The translations under genes and the position numbers were made by a program. The notes below the pieces were generated by a model. The model saw nothing but the letters and a program-made list of their open reading frames with translations. It was not told the origin of the DNA and did not search any database. Positions 36,761 to 44,655 of a stretch of DNA of 64,000 bases are shown piece by piece (the stretch's first letter is position 1; every line of letters begins with the position of its first letter). The stretch spans positions 1 through 64,000 of the forward strand of contig JAKSIJ010000008.1 of NCBI GenBank assembly GCA_024398875.1, read 5' to 3'. The stretch comes from Fibrobacter sp. (lineage in GTDB: Bacteria > Fibrobacterota > Fibrobacteria > Fibrobacterales > Fibrobacteraceae).

Positions 36761-37034
36761 ATATCTCATACCTCATAATTTATAACTCATAATTAATAAT
36801 TAGTGTTTCGCACTCATTTTGACTTCGGCTCGGTCGTTTCGCTCGCCTCGACAAAATTTAAAATTCAAAATTTTGGATTGCCGCGCTACGCTCGCAATGA
36901 CGCTTCCGAAATCTCTCATAATTCATAACTCATAATTAACAATTACATCGTCTACGCCTAGATCCCATAGAAGCCCTGAGATTCGAATAGTATTCGGGCT
37001 GGCAATGCTGCAAAAATTTATGTAGATTTGCGCT
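36761..37034. repeat. Intergenic repeat region with the inverted copy of the 49-bp element
   Basis: Stretches of 'cataattcataactcataatt' type (reverse complements of those at 31151-31450) flank the element at 36862-36910, which matches 31257-31305 in inverted orientation at 48 of 49 positions. No gene is evident. The last 25 bp before 37035 contain the leader of the aldolase gene. Confidence 0.85.
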
Positions 37035-37679
37035 ATGGATTTGCTTGGATTTCTAAAACCTATGCCCGTTATCGGAATCCTCAGGGACATTCCCCGAGGT
37101 GCCGAAGAAGCATGCATCAAGACAGCCCTCAGCTGCGGGCTCAGAGCCATTGAAGTCACCATGAATACGGATGGCGCTGTAGAAATCCTAAGGAACCTGA
37201 AGACGCTTGCCAAGCCATACGACGACCTCAAAGTAGGGGCCGGCACTGTCCGCCATATTTCAGAATACCAGAAAGCCGTCTACGCAGGTGCAGCCTTCAT
37301 TGTCACGCCCAATTCCCGCAAAGACGTCATCAAGACTGCAGATTCCGAAAACATCCCCATCATTCCAGGCGCTCTCACGCCTACGGAAGTACAAAAAGCC
37401 TACGACCTCGGAGCTACAGCGGTAAAGATTTTTCCTGTCAATTGCGTTGGCGGGCCCGAATACATCAAGGCACTCCGCGGGCCTTACCGGGATATTCCGC
37501 TCCTCGCCTGCGGTGGCGTCAACGCCGAGAATGCGGCAAGCTACCTCAAAGCCGGCGCAGACCTGCTGGCCTTTGGCGGCAGCATTTTCAGCCCGAAACT
37601 AATGGCAGAAGGCAACTGGGACGAAATCGGCCAGCGGTTAAAAACGCTACTGGATGCAGTCCGCGCAGTCATTGCCTAA
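37035..37679 (+). CDS. eda: Bifunctional KDPG/4-hydroxy-2-oxoglutarate aldolase
   Basis: 214 residues, normal length for a trimeric cytoplasmic class I aldolase (TIM barrel). Signatures: 'PVIGILRDIP', 'GLRAIEVTMNT' with the catalytic Glu, 'VGAGTV', 'FIVTPNSRKDVI', and the Schiff-base Lys in 'AVKIFPVNCVGGPEYIKALRGP'. It cleaves 2-keto-3-deoxy-6-phosphogluconate to pyruvate and glyceraldehyde-3-phosphate, the last step of Entner-Doudoroff or uronate breakdown. No other pathway gene is adjacent. Converges with the GGDEF gene 2 bp away. Confidence 0.93.
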   Translation: MDLLGFLKPMPVIGILRDIPRGAEEACIKTALSCGLRAIEVTMNTDGAVEILRNLKTLAKPYDDLKVGAGTVRHISEYQKAVYAGAAFIVTPNSRKDVIKTADSENIPIIPGALTPTEVQKAYDLGATAVKIFPVNCVGGPEYIKALRGPYRDIPLLACGGVNAENAASYLKAGADLLAFGGSIFSPKLMAEGNWDEIGQRLKTLLDAVRAVIA

Positions 37680-37681
37680 AG

Positions 37682-38551
37682 TTATTGCCGGCAGGCTTTC
37701 ATCTTCTGCTTGAGCTCGTACATGGAAGCATCTGCACTCTGGAGCATTTCGTCCATGTCCTTGTAGTCTTCGCCGGAATAGGCGATGCCATAAGCAAAGG
37801 AGACTTTCTGGTCCACGATAGTAACGCCACCCACGGCCTTCTGCATACGTTCTGCGCAAACAAAGGCGCCCTTCTTATCGGTATCGGGGCAAAGCACCAT
37901 GAATTCATCACCACCCATGCGGAAGAACAAGTCGGATTCACGCAACAAATTCCGGCAAGCCGCTGACACGGAGCGGAGCAGCAAATCTCCAGCCTGATGG
38001 CCGTACTTGTCATTGATGGTTTTCAGTCCATTCAAATCAAAGAAAATCATGGAGAAGGAAGTTCCATAGCGCTTGCTACGGGAGAACCATTCTCTCAGTG
38101 TATTGATGGCGTGACGGCGGTTGTAGGAACTGGTCAAGTCATCGGTGAGGGAAATATCGCGCAGGTAGCGAAGCGTGCGAGCCAAACGAATATGCACATT
38201 CACGCGAGCCAGGAGAATATCCTGCTGAGCGCGCTTGCTCACAAAATCAGAGGCCCCTACCTGGAAACTGCGGGTCACGCTTTCCGCATCCTCATGGTTC
38301 GTGAAGAAAATCACTGGAAGCGTATCCAGAGCGAAGCGTTCGCGAATCTTGATGCAGGTTTCATAGCCGTCCATTTCCGGCATATTGACATTCAGAAGCA
38401 CCAAGTCCACCCGTTGTTCGTCAAGAATGCCCAACGCTTCCTTTCCCGAAGAACACTGGAGAACATTATAACCCACTTCCGTCAACAAACGCGCGGTACG
38501 ATTCCGGGTTGTATCACTATCATCGATGATTAAAATTCTTTCTTCTACCAT
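37682..38551 (-). CDS. Receiver-GGDEF protein (putative diguanylate cyclase) with Asn at the phospho-acceptor position
   Basis: 289 residues: an N-terminal CheY-like receiver (1-120) and a GGDEF domain (about 130-285). The active-site acidic pair D10-D11 is present, but the expected phospho-accepting Asp is Asn54 ('LVLLNVNMPEMDGYE'); the codon is AAT. The GGDEF half looks catalytically intact: 'RMGGDEFMVL', plus an RxxD (RESD) inhibitory-site motif five residues before it. It would make cyclic di-GMP from two GTP; control by phosphorylation seems lost, so it may be constitutive or respond to protein-protein contact. No sensor kinase gene is nearby. Confidence 0.93.
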   Translation of the reverse strand: MVEERILIIDDSDTTRNRTARLLTEVGYNVLQCSSGKEALGILDEQRVDLVLLNVNMPEMDGYETCIKIRERFALDTLPVIFFTNHEDAESVTRSFQVGASDFVSKRAQQDILLARVNVHIRLARTLRYLRDISLTDDLTSSYNRRHAINTLREWFSRSKRYGTSFSMIFFDLNGLKTINDKYGHQAGDLLLRSVSAACRNLLRESDLFFRMGGDEFMVLCPDTDKKGAFVCAERMQKAVGGVTIVDQKVSFAYGIAYSGEDYKDMDEMLQSADASMYELKQKMKACRQ

Positions 38552-38579
38552 ACACCTACCAATCCTACCCTAAATTTAA

Positions 38580-39398
38580 TCAAAAAAATTCTAATGGTGG
38601 CGCCGATTCCACCAAACCCAACTTCTGAGCGTATTTTATGAACAATCCATAGGATTCCTTGCGCTCTTCCGTGAACCGGTAATCCAATACATCGTAGTAG
38701 CGGTCCACCACCGGGCGAGGTAATCTCACTGGATAACGAGACAACCACGCATCCAGAGCCGCGGTCTTATCGGCCTTAAATCTTTCTATGCCAGTTTTTG
38801 TCAGTTCCAGATAGCGCTCCAGCACGGGGCGGAGCTCTCCACGAGTGGCTTCTTTTGCAATGACCCAGGCGCCAAACACAAAAGGGAGCCCCTGCCAGCC
38901 TTGCCAAAGAGTTCCCAAGTCATAGTCATAGGGGAAGCGGTGGCGTTCGTTTTCTTCCAAAGCCAAATCTCCAATCAAGAGGCAGGCGTCATCTCCCTCT
39001 TCCGCACCCAGGCCCGGGAGGTATTCAGGCTTTCGATGGAAGCGCTCCTCCAGCAAAATTCGGAGAAGAGCCACAGAGGTTCTGCTCTGGGAGGTAAGCC
39101 GAATTTTTTTCCCATCCAAATCCTCAATCGGATAGCGGGAAAAAAGCTTCACAGACCGCACCTCAAACGAACAGGAGGTGCAAATATCCGGCGAAAGAAC
39201 GAAGGCTCCAGGCTTCTGGGCAAAAGTGATGGAAGAAGCCGGCGACAAATGGATGGAACCATCCTTCAAACCCGCACAATGGGCGCTTGGGGGCCCATCG
39301 ACAAAGTCCACATCCGAAAATTCTGACTCCCGGCCTAGAAATTCATGGAAAAAGGGTGCACATACCAGAAATGGGATTCGACCAACTCGTAACTTCAT
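38580..39398 (-). CDS. mqnA: Chorismate dehydratase MqnA (futalosine menaquinone pathway)
   Basis: 272 residues with a periplasmic-binding-protein-like fold. 'LRVGRIPFLVCAPFF' at the N-terminus matches the MqnA signature (GRIxYxNxxP-like); 'LSPASSITFAQKPG', 'LTSQSRTSVALLRILLEE' and 'YDLGTLWQGWQGLPFVFGAWV' are further family segments. It dehydrates chorismate to 3-enolpyruvoyl-benzoate, the first step of menaquinone synthesis by the futalosine route. The gene stands 28 bp upstream of the GGDEF gene on the same strand; other mqn genes are not in the window. Confidence 0.9.
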   Translation of the reverse strand: MKLRVGRIPFLVCAPFFHEFLGRESEFSDVDFVDGPPSAHCAGLKDGSIHLSPASSITFAQKPGAFVLSPDICTSCSFEVRSVKLFSRYPIEDLDGKKIRLTSQSRTSVALLRILLEERFHRKPEYLPGLGAEEGDDACLLIGDLALEENERHRFPYDYDLGTLWQGWQGLPFVFGAWVIAKEATRGELRPVLERYLELTKTGIERFKADKTAALDAWLSRYPVRLPRPVVDRYYDVLDYRFTEERKESYGLFIKYAQKLGLVESAPPLEFF

Positions 39399-39491
39399 GA
39401 AAAAAAGTTAACTTTTCCGCGTGGCCGTGATGTGCCACAAGATGAACTAACTGAATGAATGTGAAACTATAACGTAATTGGCTAAGGAATA

Positions 39492-39782
39492 ATGGCTGTA
39501 TTTCACGTAAAAAAGACATCTCTGGGCGAAAACGAAACGAGCCTAGTATTCAAAGGAAAAATCATTGAAGGCCCCATTAGCAAGGGCATGACCCTGGAAA
39601 TCCCTGTTACCCAGGAAGCCGTGGTCAAAATGAAGATTTTCGACGTCGTGCAATTCGACAAGCAAAAAGACGAAGACAAGAAGGTTGGCCTGGTGGTGGA
39701 CTTCTATGATCTGCCCGATGACATGGAAGTCATTCTCGGCCTGAATATCGCCGACGAAGACCTGAAAATCGTCAACGAATAA
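39492..39782 (+). CDS. Small conserved-looking hypothetical protein
   Basis: 96 residues with alternating short beta-like stretches and charged turns ('SLVFKGKIIEGPISKGMTLEIP', then 'FDVVQFDKQKDEDKKVGLVVDF') and an acidic tail. No signal peptide or membrane segment, so cytoplasmic. The 'GPISKGMTLEIP' stretch faintly resembles the beta-barrel domain 2 of translation GTPases, but that is too weak for a call. AAGGAATA precedes the ATG. It is 45 bp upstream of the GH5 gene and could be cotranscribed. Confidence 0.7.
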   Translation: MAVFHVKKTSLGENETSLVFKGKIIEGPISKGMTLEIPVTQEAVVKMKIFDVVQFDKQKDEDKKVGLVVDFYDLPDDMEVILGLNIADEDLKIVNE

Positions 39783-39827
39783 TTTTATCAACGGTGCGGT
39801 TCATGAAACCGCAAAAGGGATGGCACA

Positions 39828-40904
39828 ATGAAAAAAGAAAGGCTACGCGGAGTGAATTTGGGTGGCTGGTTCAGTCAGGTAGACTGCATCCAGGAAAAAG
39901 ATCCCGTGGGTTTTCCAGGGGTCATTCCTCACATCGAGACCTTCCTCGGGAAGTCCGATTTTGAACGCATCCGCCAGGCGGGGTTCAACCACGTGCGCCT
40001 TCCGGTGGACTACTTCAACCTGTTTGCCACAGACGATGCCAGCAAGCCTAAAGAAGACGCCTTCGCCCTCTTGGACAAGGCCCTCAAGGAAATTCAGGAA
40101 GCTGATTTGGACGTGATTCTGGACCTGCACAAGTGCCCGGGCCACGATTTCCATCTGGGCTGCTCTTCGGAACAGGCCTTCTTTGCTGATCCTGTCGCCC
40201 GCAAAAAGACATGCGACATTTGGTCCTATATGGCAGAACGCTATGCCGGCGACAACCGCATCATGATGGAACTTTTGAACGAACCTGCCGGTAGCGATTC
40301 CAAAGTTTGGGACAAAATAAAGGACGAAATTTTCTGGTCCATCCGCAAGCACGCCCCCAAGAACACCATCGTGGTAGGGAGCAACAAGTGGAACAGTGCC
40401 AAGGAATTCGAGTTCCTCACCCCTATGGATGACGACAACGCCATCTATAGTTTCCACACCTATACTCCAGTAAGTTTCACGCACCAAGGAGCCGCCTGGA
40501 TTCAGGACCCCTTCTTCCATCAGGTGCGCAGCTGGCCCGGCGACTACGCTCCTCCCACTGACCGCGATGGCACTCGCCTCAACTACGAATTCGGCGTGTG
40601 GGACAAGGCCCGCTTGCAAGCGAGCATCCAGAACGCTCTGGACTTCCGTGCAAAATATGATCTGCCCGTAAGTTGCAATGAATTTGGCGTATATGTCCAA
40701 GTGCCTCGCGCCTATCAGCTGGCATGGATGAAGGACTTCCTGGACATCCTCCGCGAAGCAGACGTCGGCTTCAGTTACTGGAACTACAAAAACCTAGATT
40801 TCGGCATCGTCTCCAAGGGAGAATCTCTGCACAACAATCTTCCTCAGTACAACAATCCCGAACGCTTGGATGAAGAACTGATGAAGATGCTCGCCAAAGG
40901 TTAA
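39828..40904 (+). CDS. Glycoside hydrolase family 5 enzyme, apparently cytoplasmic
   Basis: 358 residues forming one (beta/alpha)8 barrel. 'RGVNLGGWF' at the start, 'FNHVRLPVDY', acid/base Glu in 'MELLNEPAG', 'YSFHTYTP' and nucleophile Glu in 'SCNEFGVY' are the GH5 landmarks, closest in style to exo-beta-1,3-glucanase/endoglucanase-like members. There is no signal peptide, linker or binding module, unlike secreted cellulases of this kind of organism, so it should act on imported oligosaccharides. The substrate (cello-oligosaccharide, laminari-oligosaccharide or other beta-glucan) cannot be fixed from sequence alone. Confidence 0.92.
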   Translation: MKKERLRGVNLGGWFSQVDCIQEKDPVGFPGVIPHIETFLGKSDFERIRQAGFNHVRLPVDYFNLFATDDASKPKEDAFALLDKALKEIQEADLDVILDLHKCPGHDFHLGCSSEQAFFADPVARKKTCDIWSYMAERYAGDNRIMMELLNEPAGSDSKVWDKIKDEIFWSIRKHAPKNTIVVGSNKWNSAKEFEFLTPMDDDNAIYSFHTYTPVSFTHQGAAWIQDPFFHQVRSWPGDYAPPTDRDGTRLNYEFGVWDKARLQASIQNALDFRAKYDLPVSCNEFGVYVQVPRAYQLAWMKDFLDILREADVGFSYWNYKNLDFGIVSKGESLHNNLPQYNNPERLDEELMKMLAKG

Positions 40905-40915
40905 ACAAGGCTCTC

Positions 40916-40949
40916 GACCCATCAGAAATCCTGATGGGTCTCTTTCATT
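40916..40949 (+). terminator. Strong hairpin after the GH5 gene, abutting the next start codon
   Basis: A perfect 10-bp stem GACCCATCAG/CTGATGGGTC with a 5-nt loop, then TCTTTCATT. It looks like a terminator or attenuator for the GH5 transcript, yet the next gene's ATG begins only 10 bp after the stem. Confidence 0.65.
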
Positions 40950-41963
40950 ATGCTAAAAATCATTCGAACCATCAACCGCATTCTCTCCTCCTACACATCC
41001 CTTATCGTTATCGGATGCGCAGTTCTCGCCTTCTTTGTTCCTCAGATTTTCAGTTGGGTCCACGGGAACGTTTCTTCCGTCATTCTTGGCATCATCATGC
41101 TCAGCATGGGTCTCACCATCACAAAAGATGACCTGCGGAACTTGATGAAGCAGCCTCTCCACATCTTGCTAGGAGCGGTGGCCCAATACACCATCATGCC
41201 CTTGGTGGCATTCTCCCTCACCAAGATTTTTGGCTTGAATCCCTACCTTGCCATCGGCATCATTCTCGTAGGCTGCTGCCCCGGAGGCGTTTCCAGCAAC
41301 GTCATGAGTTACCTTGCCAAAGGGGATGTAACTTATTCCGTCAGCATGACTATGGTGAGCACCCTTCTTGCTCCCATTGTAACGCCATTACTGGTTTTGT
41401 GGTTGGCAGACACCAACATCAATGTGGATGCCGTGGGAATGTTCCTCAATATTTTGTATGTAACCGTATTCCCCATCGCCATCGGATTCCTCTGCAATCA
41501 CTTCTTTGGCAAAACCGCCACATTCAAAGAAATCCAGGCCAACATGCCAAGCGTTAGCGTCATCGGCCTCGCCCTTATCGTAGGCAGCGTCATCGTGACA
41601 GTACGCCCCCAACTTTTTGCAAATGGTCTCGGTCTCATCTTCCTGGTGCTAGCAGTTGTATTCCTCCACAACGGTCTAGGATATCTGCTAGGCTATGGCG
41701 TAGGCAGATTCTTCAAATTCAATACCGCGAAAAAGAGAACCATCGCTATTGAAGTGGGCGTGCAAAATGCAGGCATGGCAACAGTACTTGCCGCGGCCTT
41801 TTTTGCCAATCCCGAGAATGTGGCGGCTCATCCCGAAGCTGTTTTATGCGTAGTGCCTTGCGCCATCAGTTGCGCCTATCATTCCATTTCAGGAACCGTT
41901 CTCGCTGGCATTTTCGCCTGGTGGGACGGTCGGAAGCGTCATGAGGAAAAAGCGGCAGCATAA
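40950..41963 (+). CDS. Bile acid:sodium symporter (BASS) family transporter
   Basis: 337 residues, about ten transmembrane helices. 'ILGIIMLSMGLTITKDDL' and 'GIILVGCCPGGVSSNVMSYLAKGDV' are the hallmark segments of the BASS family (PanS/YocS-type), and 'EVGVQNAGMATVLA' is the second conserved site. Substrate unknown. The ATG at 40950 directly follows a strong hairpin and has no ribosome-binding site. Its 3' end overlaps vsr by 23 bp. Confidence 0.9.
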   Translation: MLKIIRTINRILSSYTSLIVIGCAVLAFFVPQIFSWVHGNVSSVILGIIMLSMGLTITKDDLRNLMKQPLHILLGAVAQYTIMPLVAFSLTKIFGLNPYLAIGIILVGCCPGGVSSNVMSYLAKGDVTYSVSMTMVSTLLAPIVTPLLVLWLADTNINVDAVGMFLNILYVTVFPIAIGFLCNHFFGKTATFKEIQANMPSVSVIGLALIVGSVIVTVRPQLFANGLGLIFLVLAVVFLHNGLGYLLGYGVGRFFKFNTAKKRTIAIEVGVQNAGMATVLAAAFFANPENVAAHPEAVLCVVPCAISCAYHSISGTVLAGIFAWWDGRKRHEEKAAA

Positions 41964-42396
41964 AAAGAAGCCTCTCACCCGTTCTCAGGTGATGAGCGCC
42001 ATCCATTCTAAAGATACCACGCCTGAAATGTTGGTACGGAAAGGCCTTTTCAAAGCAGGCTTTCGCTACAGGCTTCACCGTCGCGATTTGCCAGGATGCC
42101 CTGACCTTATTTTATTGCGGTACAAGATTGCCATTTTCGTAAACGGATGTTTCTGGCATCAGCATGGCTGCAAATTCACAAGCCAGCCCAAAAGCAATCA
42201 AAGTTTCTGGAACGAGAAATTCACGAACAACATCGTCCGCGACATAAAGGTATCACAACAGCTTCTTCATGCCGGATACCGCATCGCCACCATCTGGGAA
42301 TGCTCCATCGAAGGCAAAAACCGCCTTACCACCAGTCAAGTTCTAGAACGCCTTATCGCTTTTGCCAAAAGCGACGAAGACGTCATTGAAATCTAA
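41941..42396 (+). CDS. vsr: Very short patch repair (Vsr) DNA mismatch endonuclease
   Basis: 151 residues, normal for Vsr. 'SKDTTPEMLVRKGLFKAGFRYRLH', abbreviated here as the N-terminal helix region, is followed by the catalytic 'LPGCPDLILLRYKIAIFVNG' and 'CFWHQHGC' (catalytic Asp plus zinc/metal ligands), then 'WNEKFTNNIVRD' and 'WECSIEG'. Vsr nicks next to T in T:G mismatches formed by deamination of 5-methylcytosine, and is usually encoded beside its Dcm-type methyltransferase. No cytosine methyltransferase is in this window. The reading frame begins inside the upstream transporter gene. Confidence 0.93.
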   Translation: MRKKRQHKKKPLTRSQVMSAIHSKDTTPEMLVRKGLFKAGFRYRLHRRDLPGCPDLILLRYKIAIFVNGCFWHQHGCKFTSQPKSNQSFWNEKFTNNIVRDIKVSQQLLHAGYRIATIWECSIEGKNRLTTSQVLERLIAFAKSDEDVIEI

Positions 42397-42525
42397 TTTG
42401 AAATTCGCGCAATTCTATCCCAGACTTCGCGCAAAACTCAGCATAAGATGTCGGAACACCACGGCCATGACGAGACGATTCTAGCCACGACGACCGTGCG
42501 AGACTATTTTCACAACGGCAAGACC

Positions 42526-44274
42526 CTAGCCCAGCAACTGCAGCACATCTTCTGCAATCTGCTGCGGCGTCAGGCGGTTCTTTTCACAGAGTTCATTGAA
42601 GGGAACCTTGTCGTAAAATTCCTTCGCTAAACCGCGAACTAGAACCTTCATGCCATTAGCACCGCAGGCCGCTGCCACCTTCTCGCCGAAACCACCTGCC
42701 ACAACGCCATTTTCAAGCGTCACAATCACATCATGATCTGCCACCAGATTTGCTAAAAGGGCAACATCAACACCGCTGGCATAACGGGGGTTCACAAGAG
42801 TTGCGTCAATGCCATATTTCTTCAATTCCAAAGCAGCCACAACTGCCCGCTGGTAAAAATCGCCAAGTCCCAAAAGTGCCACACGACTGCCGCGATGTTC
42901 CACCTTGAAAACGTTCTGGTTCCCGTATTCCTTGTCAAAAACATCCGTCCTATGCAAAACGCTATTGGGAACGCGAATCGCCACAGGATGTTCCGTCTGC
43001 TCTATAGCCCAATCCGTTATGCACTTCAACTCTTCCACGCAAGTGGGGCACAGGTAAATCAAATTGGGAATGTTGGACAGTAACGGAATATCAAAAATGC
43101 AGAGGTGGGTCGTATCATTCATGCCATCTGCACCAGCCGCCGTAATCAAAAGCGTTGCCGGATTATTGTTGGCACACAAATCCTGCGAAAGCTGGTCATA
43201 GGTGCGCTGGATAAAAGTGCTATGCGTGGTATAGATGGGCTTTGCACCGCCCTTTGCAAGGCCAGAAGCCAAAGCCACCGCATGCTCTTCAGCAATGCCC
43301 ACATCAATGAACTGTTTCCCCGCTTCCTTGCGGCGGCCTGCATGGAACCCAATAGCCGCAGGCACTGCTGAATGAATCACCACTACCTTCGAATCGCTCT
43401 TGATTTTCTGCAGCAGATACTGTCCAAGAATTTCGCCGTAGGATTCGCCGGAGCCCCAGTTAATCACGCCCGTTTCAGGATTGAATGGTGCCGCCCAATG
43501 CCAGCCTTCCGGATTTTCTTCCGCCCAAGGAAGACCCTTTCCCTTCTTGGTATGCACGTGAATCACAACAGGATGTTCAGAATCCTTCACAGACTTGAAT
43601 GCCGCAATCAAAGCCTCCACGTTATTGCCATCTGCCACATACTGGTAGTCAAAACCCAGGCTCCTGAAATAATTGTTTGGGGACTTCCCTTCTGTTGCAC
43701 GAAGTTCCGCCAAAGACTTATACAAACCGCCATGATTTTCGGCAATGGACATTTCATTGTCATTCACCACCACAATGAAGTTGCGGGCATATTCCCCAGC
43801 ATTATCCAAGCCTTCAAACGCCTCGCCACCACTGAGGGAACCGTCTCCAATAACGGCGATAACATTTCCCTTCTCTTTCAATAAATCGCGGGCAGTGGCA
43901 AGCCCCATGGCTAGGCTCACCGAGGTCGAAGTATGGCCCACCATAAAATGGTCATGCTCACTTTCCTTGGGCTCCGTATAACCCGTGATGGACCAGTACT
44001 TCTCCGGATTCAAATAGGCTTCTGCTCGACCCGTGAGCATCTTGTGGCTGTAACTCTGGTGGCTCACATCATAGACAATTTTATCCTTCGGGGAATCAAA
44101 AACATAATGGAGTGCAACCGTCGTTTCCACAAATCCCAGGTTAGGCGCCGTATGCCCACCAGTCTGGGAGAGTTTTTTGATAAGCGTGGCACGCATTTCA
44201 GCCACTAAAGACTTCAAACCTTCAATATCAAGCGCTTTTACATCAGCCGGGGATTTGATTTTTTCCAGGAACAT
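42526..44274 (-). CDS. dxs: 1-deoxy-D-xylulose-5-phosphate synthase
   Basis: 582 residues; somewhat shorter than the usual 620. A thiamine-diphosphate enzyme that condenses pyruvate and glyceraldehyde-3-phosphate in the first step of the MEP isoprenoid pathway. 'GDGSLSGGEAFEGLDNAGEY' and 'VVVNDNEMSIAEN' form the ThDP/Mg motif, 'HVHTKKGKGLPWAE' is the domain link, and 'DVGIAEEHAVALASGLAKGG' holds the catalytic Glu. N-terminal 'TGGHTAPNLGFVETTVALHYVF' resembles the family's substrate loop. GGTGAGG precedes the ATG. It is divergent from tatA. Confidence 0.93.
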   Translation of the reverse strand: MFLEKIKSPADVKALDIEGLKSLVAEMRATLIKKLSQTGGHTAPNLGFVETTVALHYVFDSPKDKIVYDVSHQSYSHKMLTGRAEAYLNPEKYWSITGYTEPKESEHDHFMVGHTSTSVSLAMGLATARDLLKEKGNVIAVIGDGSLSGGEAFEGLDNAGEYARNFIVVVNDNEMSIAENHGGLYKSLAELRATEGKSPNNYFRSLGFDYQYVADGNNVEALIAAFKSVKDSEHPVVIHVHTKKGKGLPWAEENPEGWHWAAPFNPETGVINWGSGESYGEILGQYLLQKIKSDSKVVVIHSAVPAAIGFHAGRRKEAGKQFIDVGIAEEHAVALASGLAKGGAKPIYTTHSTFIQRTYDQLSQDLCANNNPATLLITAAGADGMNDTTHLCIFDIPLLSNIPNLIYLCPTCVEELKCITDWAIEQTEHPVAIRVPNSVLHRTDVFDKEYGNQNVFKVEHRGSRVALLGLGDFYQRAVVAALELKKYGIDATLVNPRYASGVDVALLANLVADHDVIVTLENGVVAGGFGEKVAAACGANGMKVLVRGLAKEFYDKVPFNELCEKNRLTPQQIAEDVLQLLG

Positions 44275-44373
44275 AGAAACCTCACCTTTCTTACAACATA
44301 TATAAATTTTATTATTCCTAAGTCGTATAGTTTTTTATTAAATATGATATGAACCCTTAACGGCGGAGTGCTT

Positions 44374-44634
44374 ATGTCCATCGGAATTCCAGAAATCATC
44401 CTCATCCTGGTTATCGTCCTCCTGATTTTCGGCGGCAAGCGCATTCCCGAACTGGCCCGCTCTCTCGGTCGCGCAAAGCACGAATACCAGAAGGCGAAAG
44501 ACGCCATTGAGAAAGAAGCCAAGGATTTGGAAAAGGCCGTCGATACCGCTGCCGCGGCAGAAGCCAAAGCCGACTCCGCGAACAACGATTCCAGCGAAGC
44601 CAAAACCGCGCCCGCCGATTCCAGCGATAAGTAG
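44374..44634 (+). CDS. tatA: Twin-arginine translocase subunit TatA
   Basis: 86 residues. One N-terminal helix ('IPEIILILVIVLLIFGGKRIP') followed by the amphipathic 'ELARSLGRAKHEYQKAK' helix and an Ala/Asp/Ser-rich tail. I chose the ATG at 44374, 5 nt after GGAG; a GTG at 44368 would overlap that site. TatA forms the pore of the Tat pathway, exporting folded proteins. It lies 21 bp before tatC; no separate tatB is here, so TatA may serve both roles. Confidence 0.92.
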   Translation: MSIGIPEIILILVIVLLIFGGKRIPELARSLGRAKHEYQKAKDAIEKEAKDLEKAVDTAAAAEAKADSANNDSSEAKTAPADSSDK

Positions 44635-44655
44635 CCCATCCGCTACAGCCTTTCT

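Noticed and set aside
39399-39491. Possible tRNA or small RNA between mqnA and the small gene
   Set aside because: I found no cloverleaf pairing or conserved tRNA loops; it is most simply the divergent promoter region.
42448-42630. Small plus-strand frame starting MSEHHGHDE
   Set aside because: Runs antisense into dxs, has no ribosome-binding site and no homology I can recognise.
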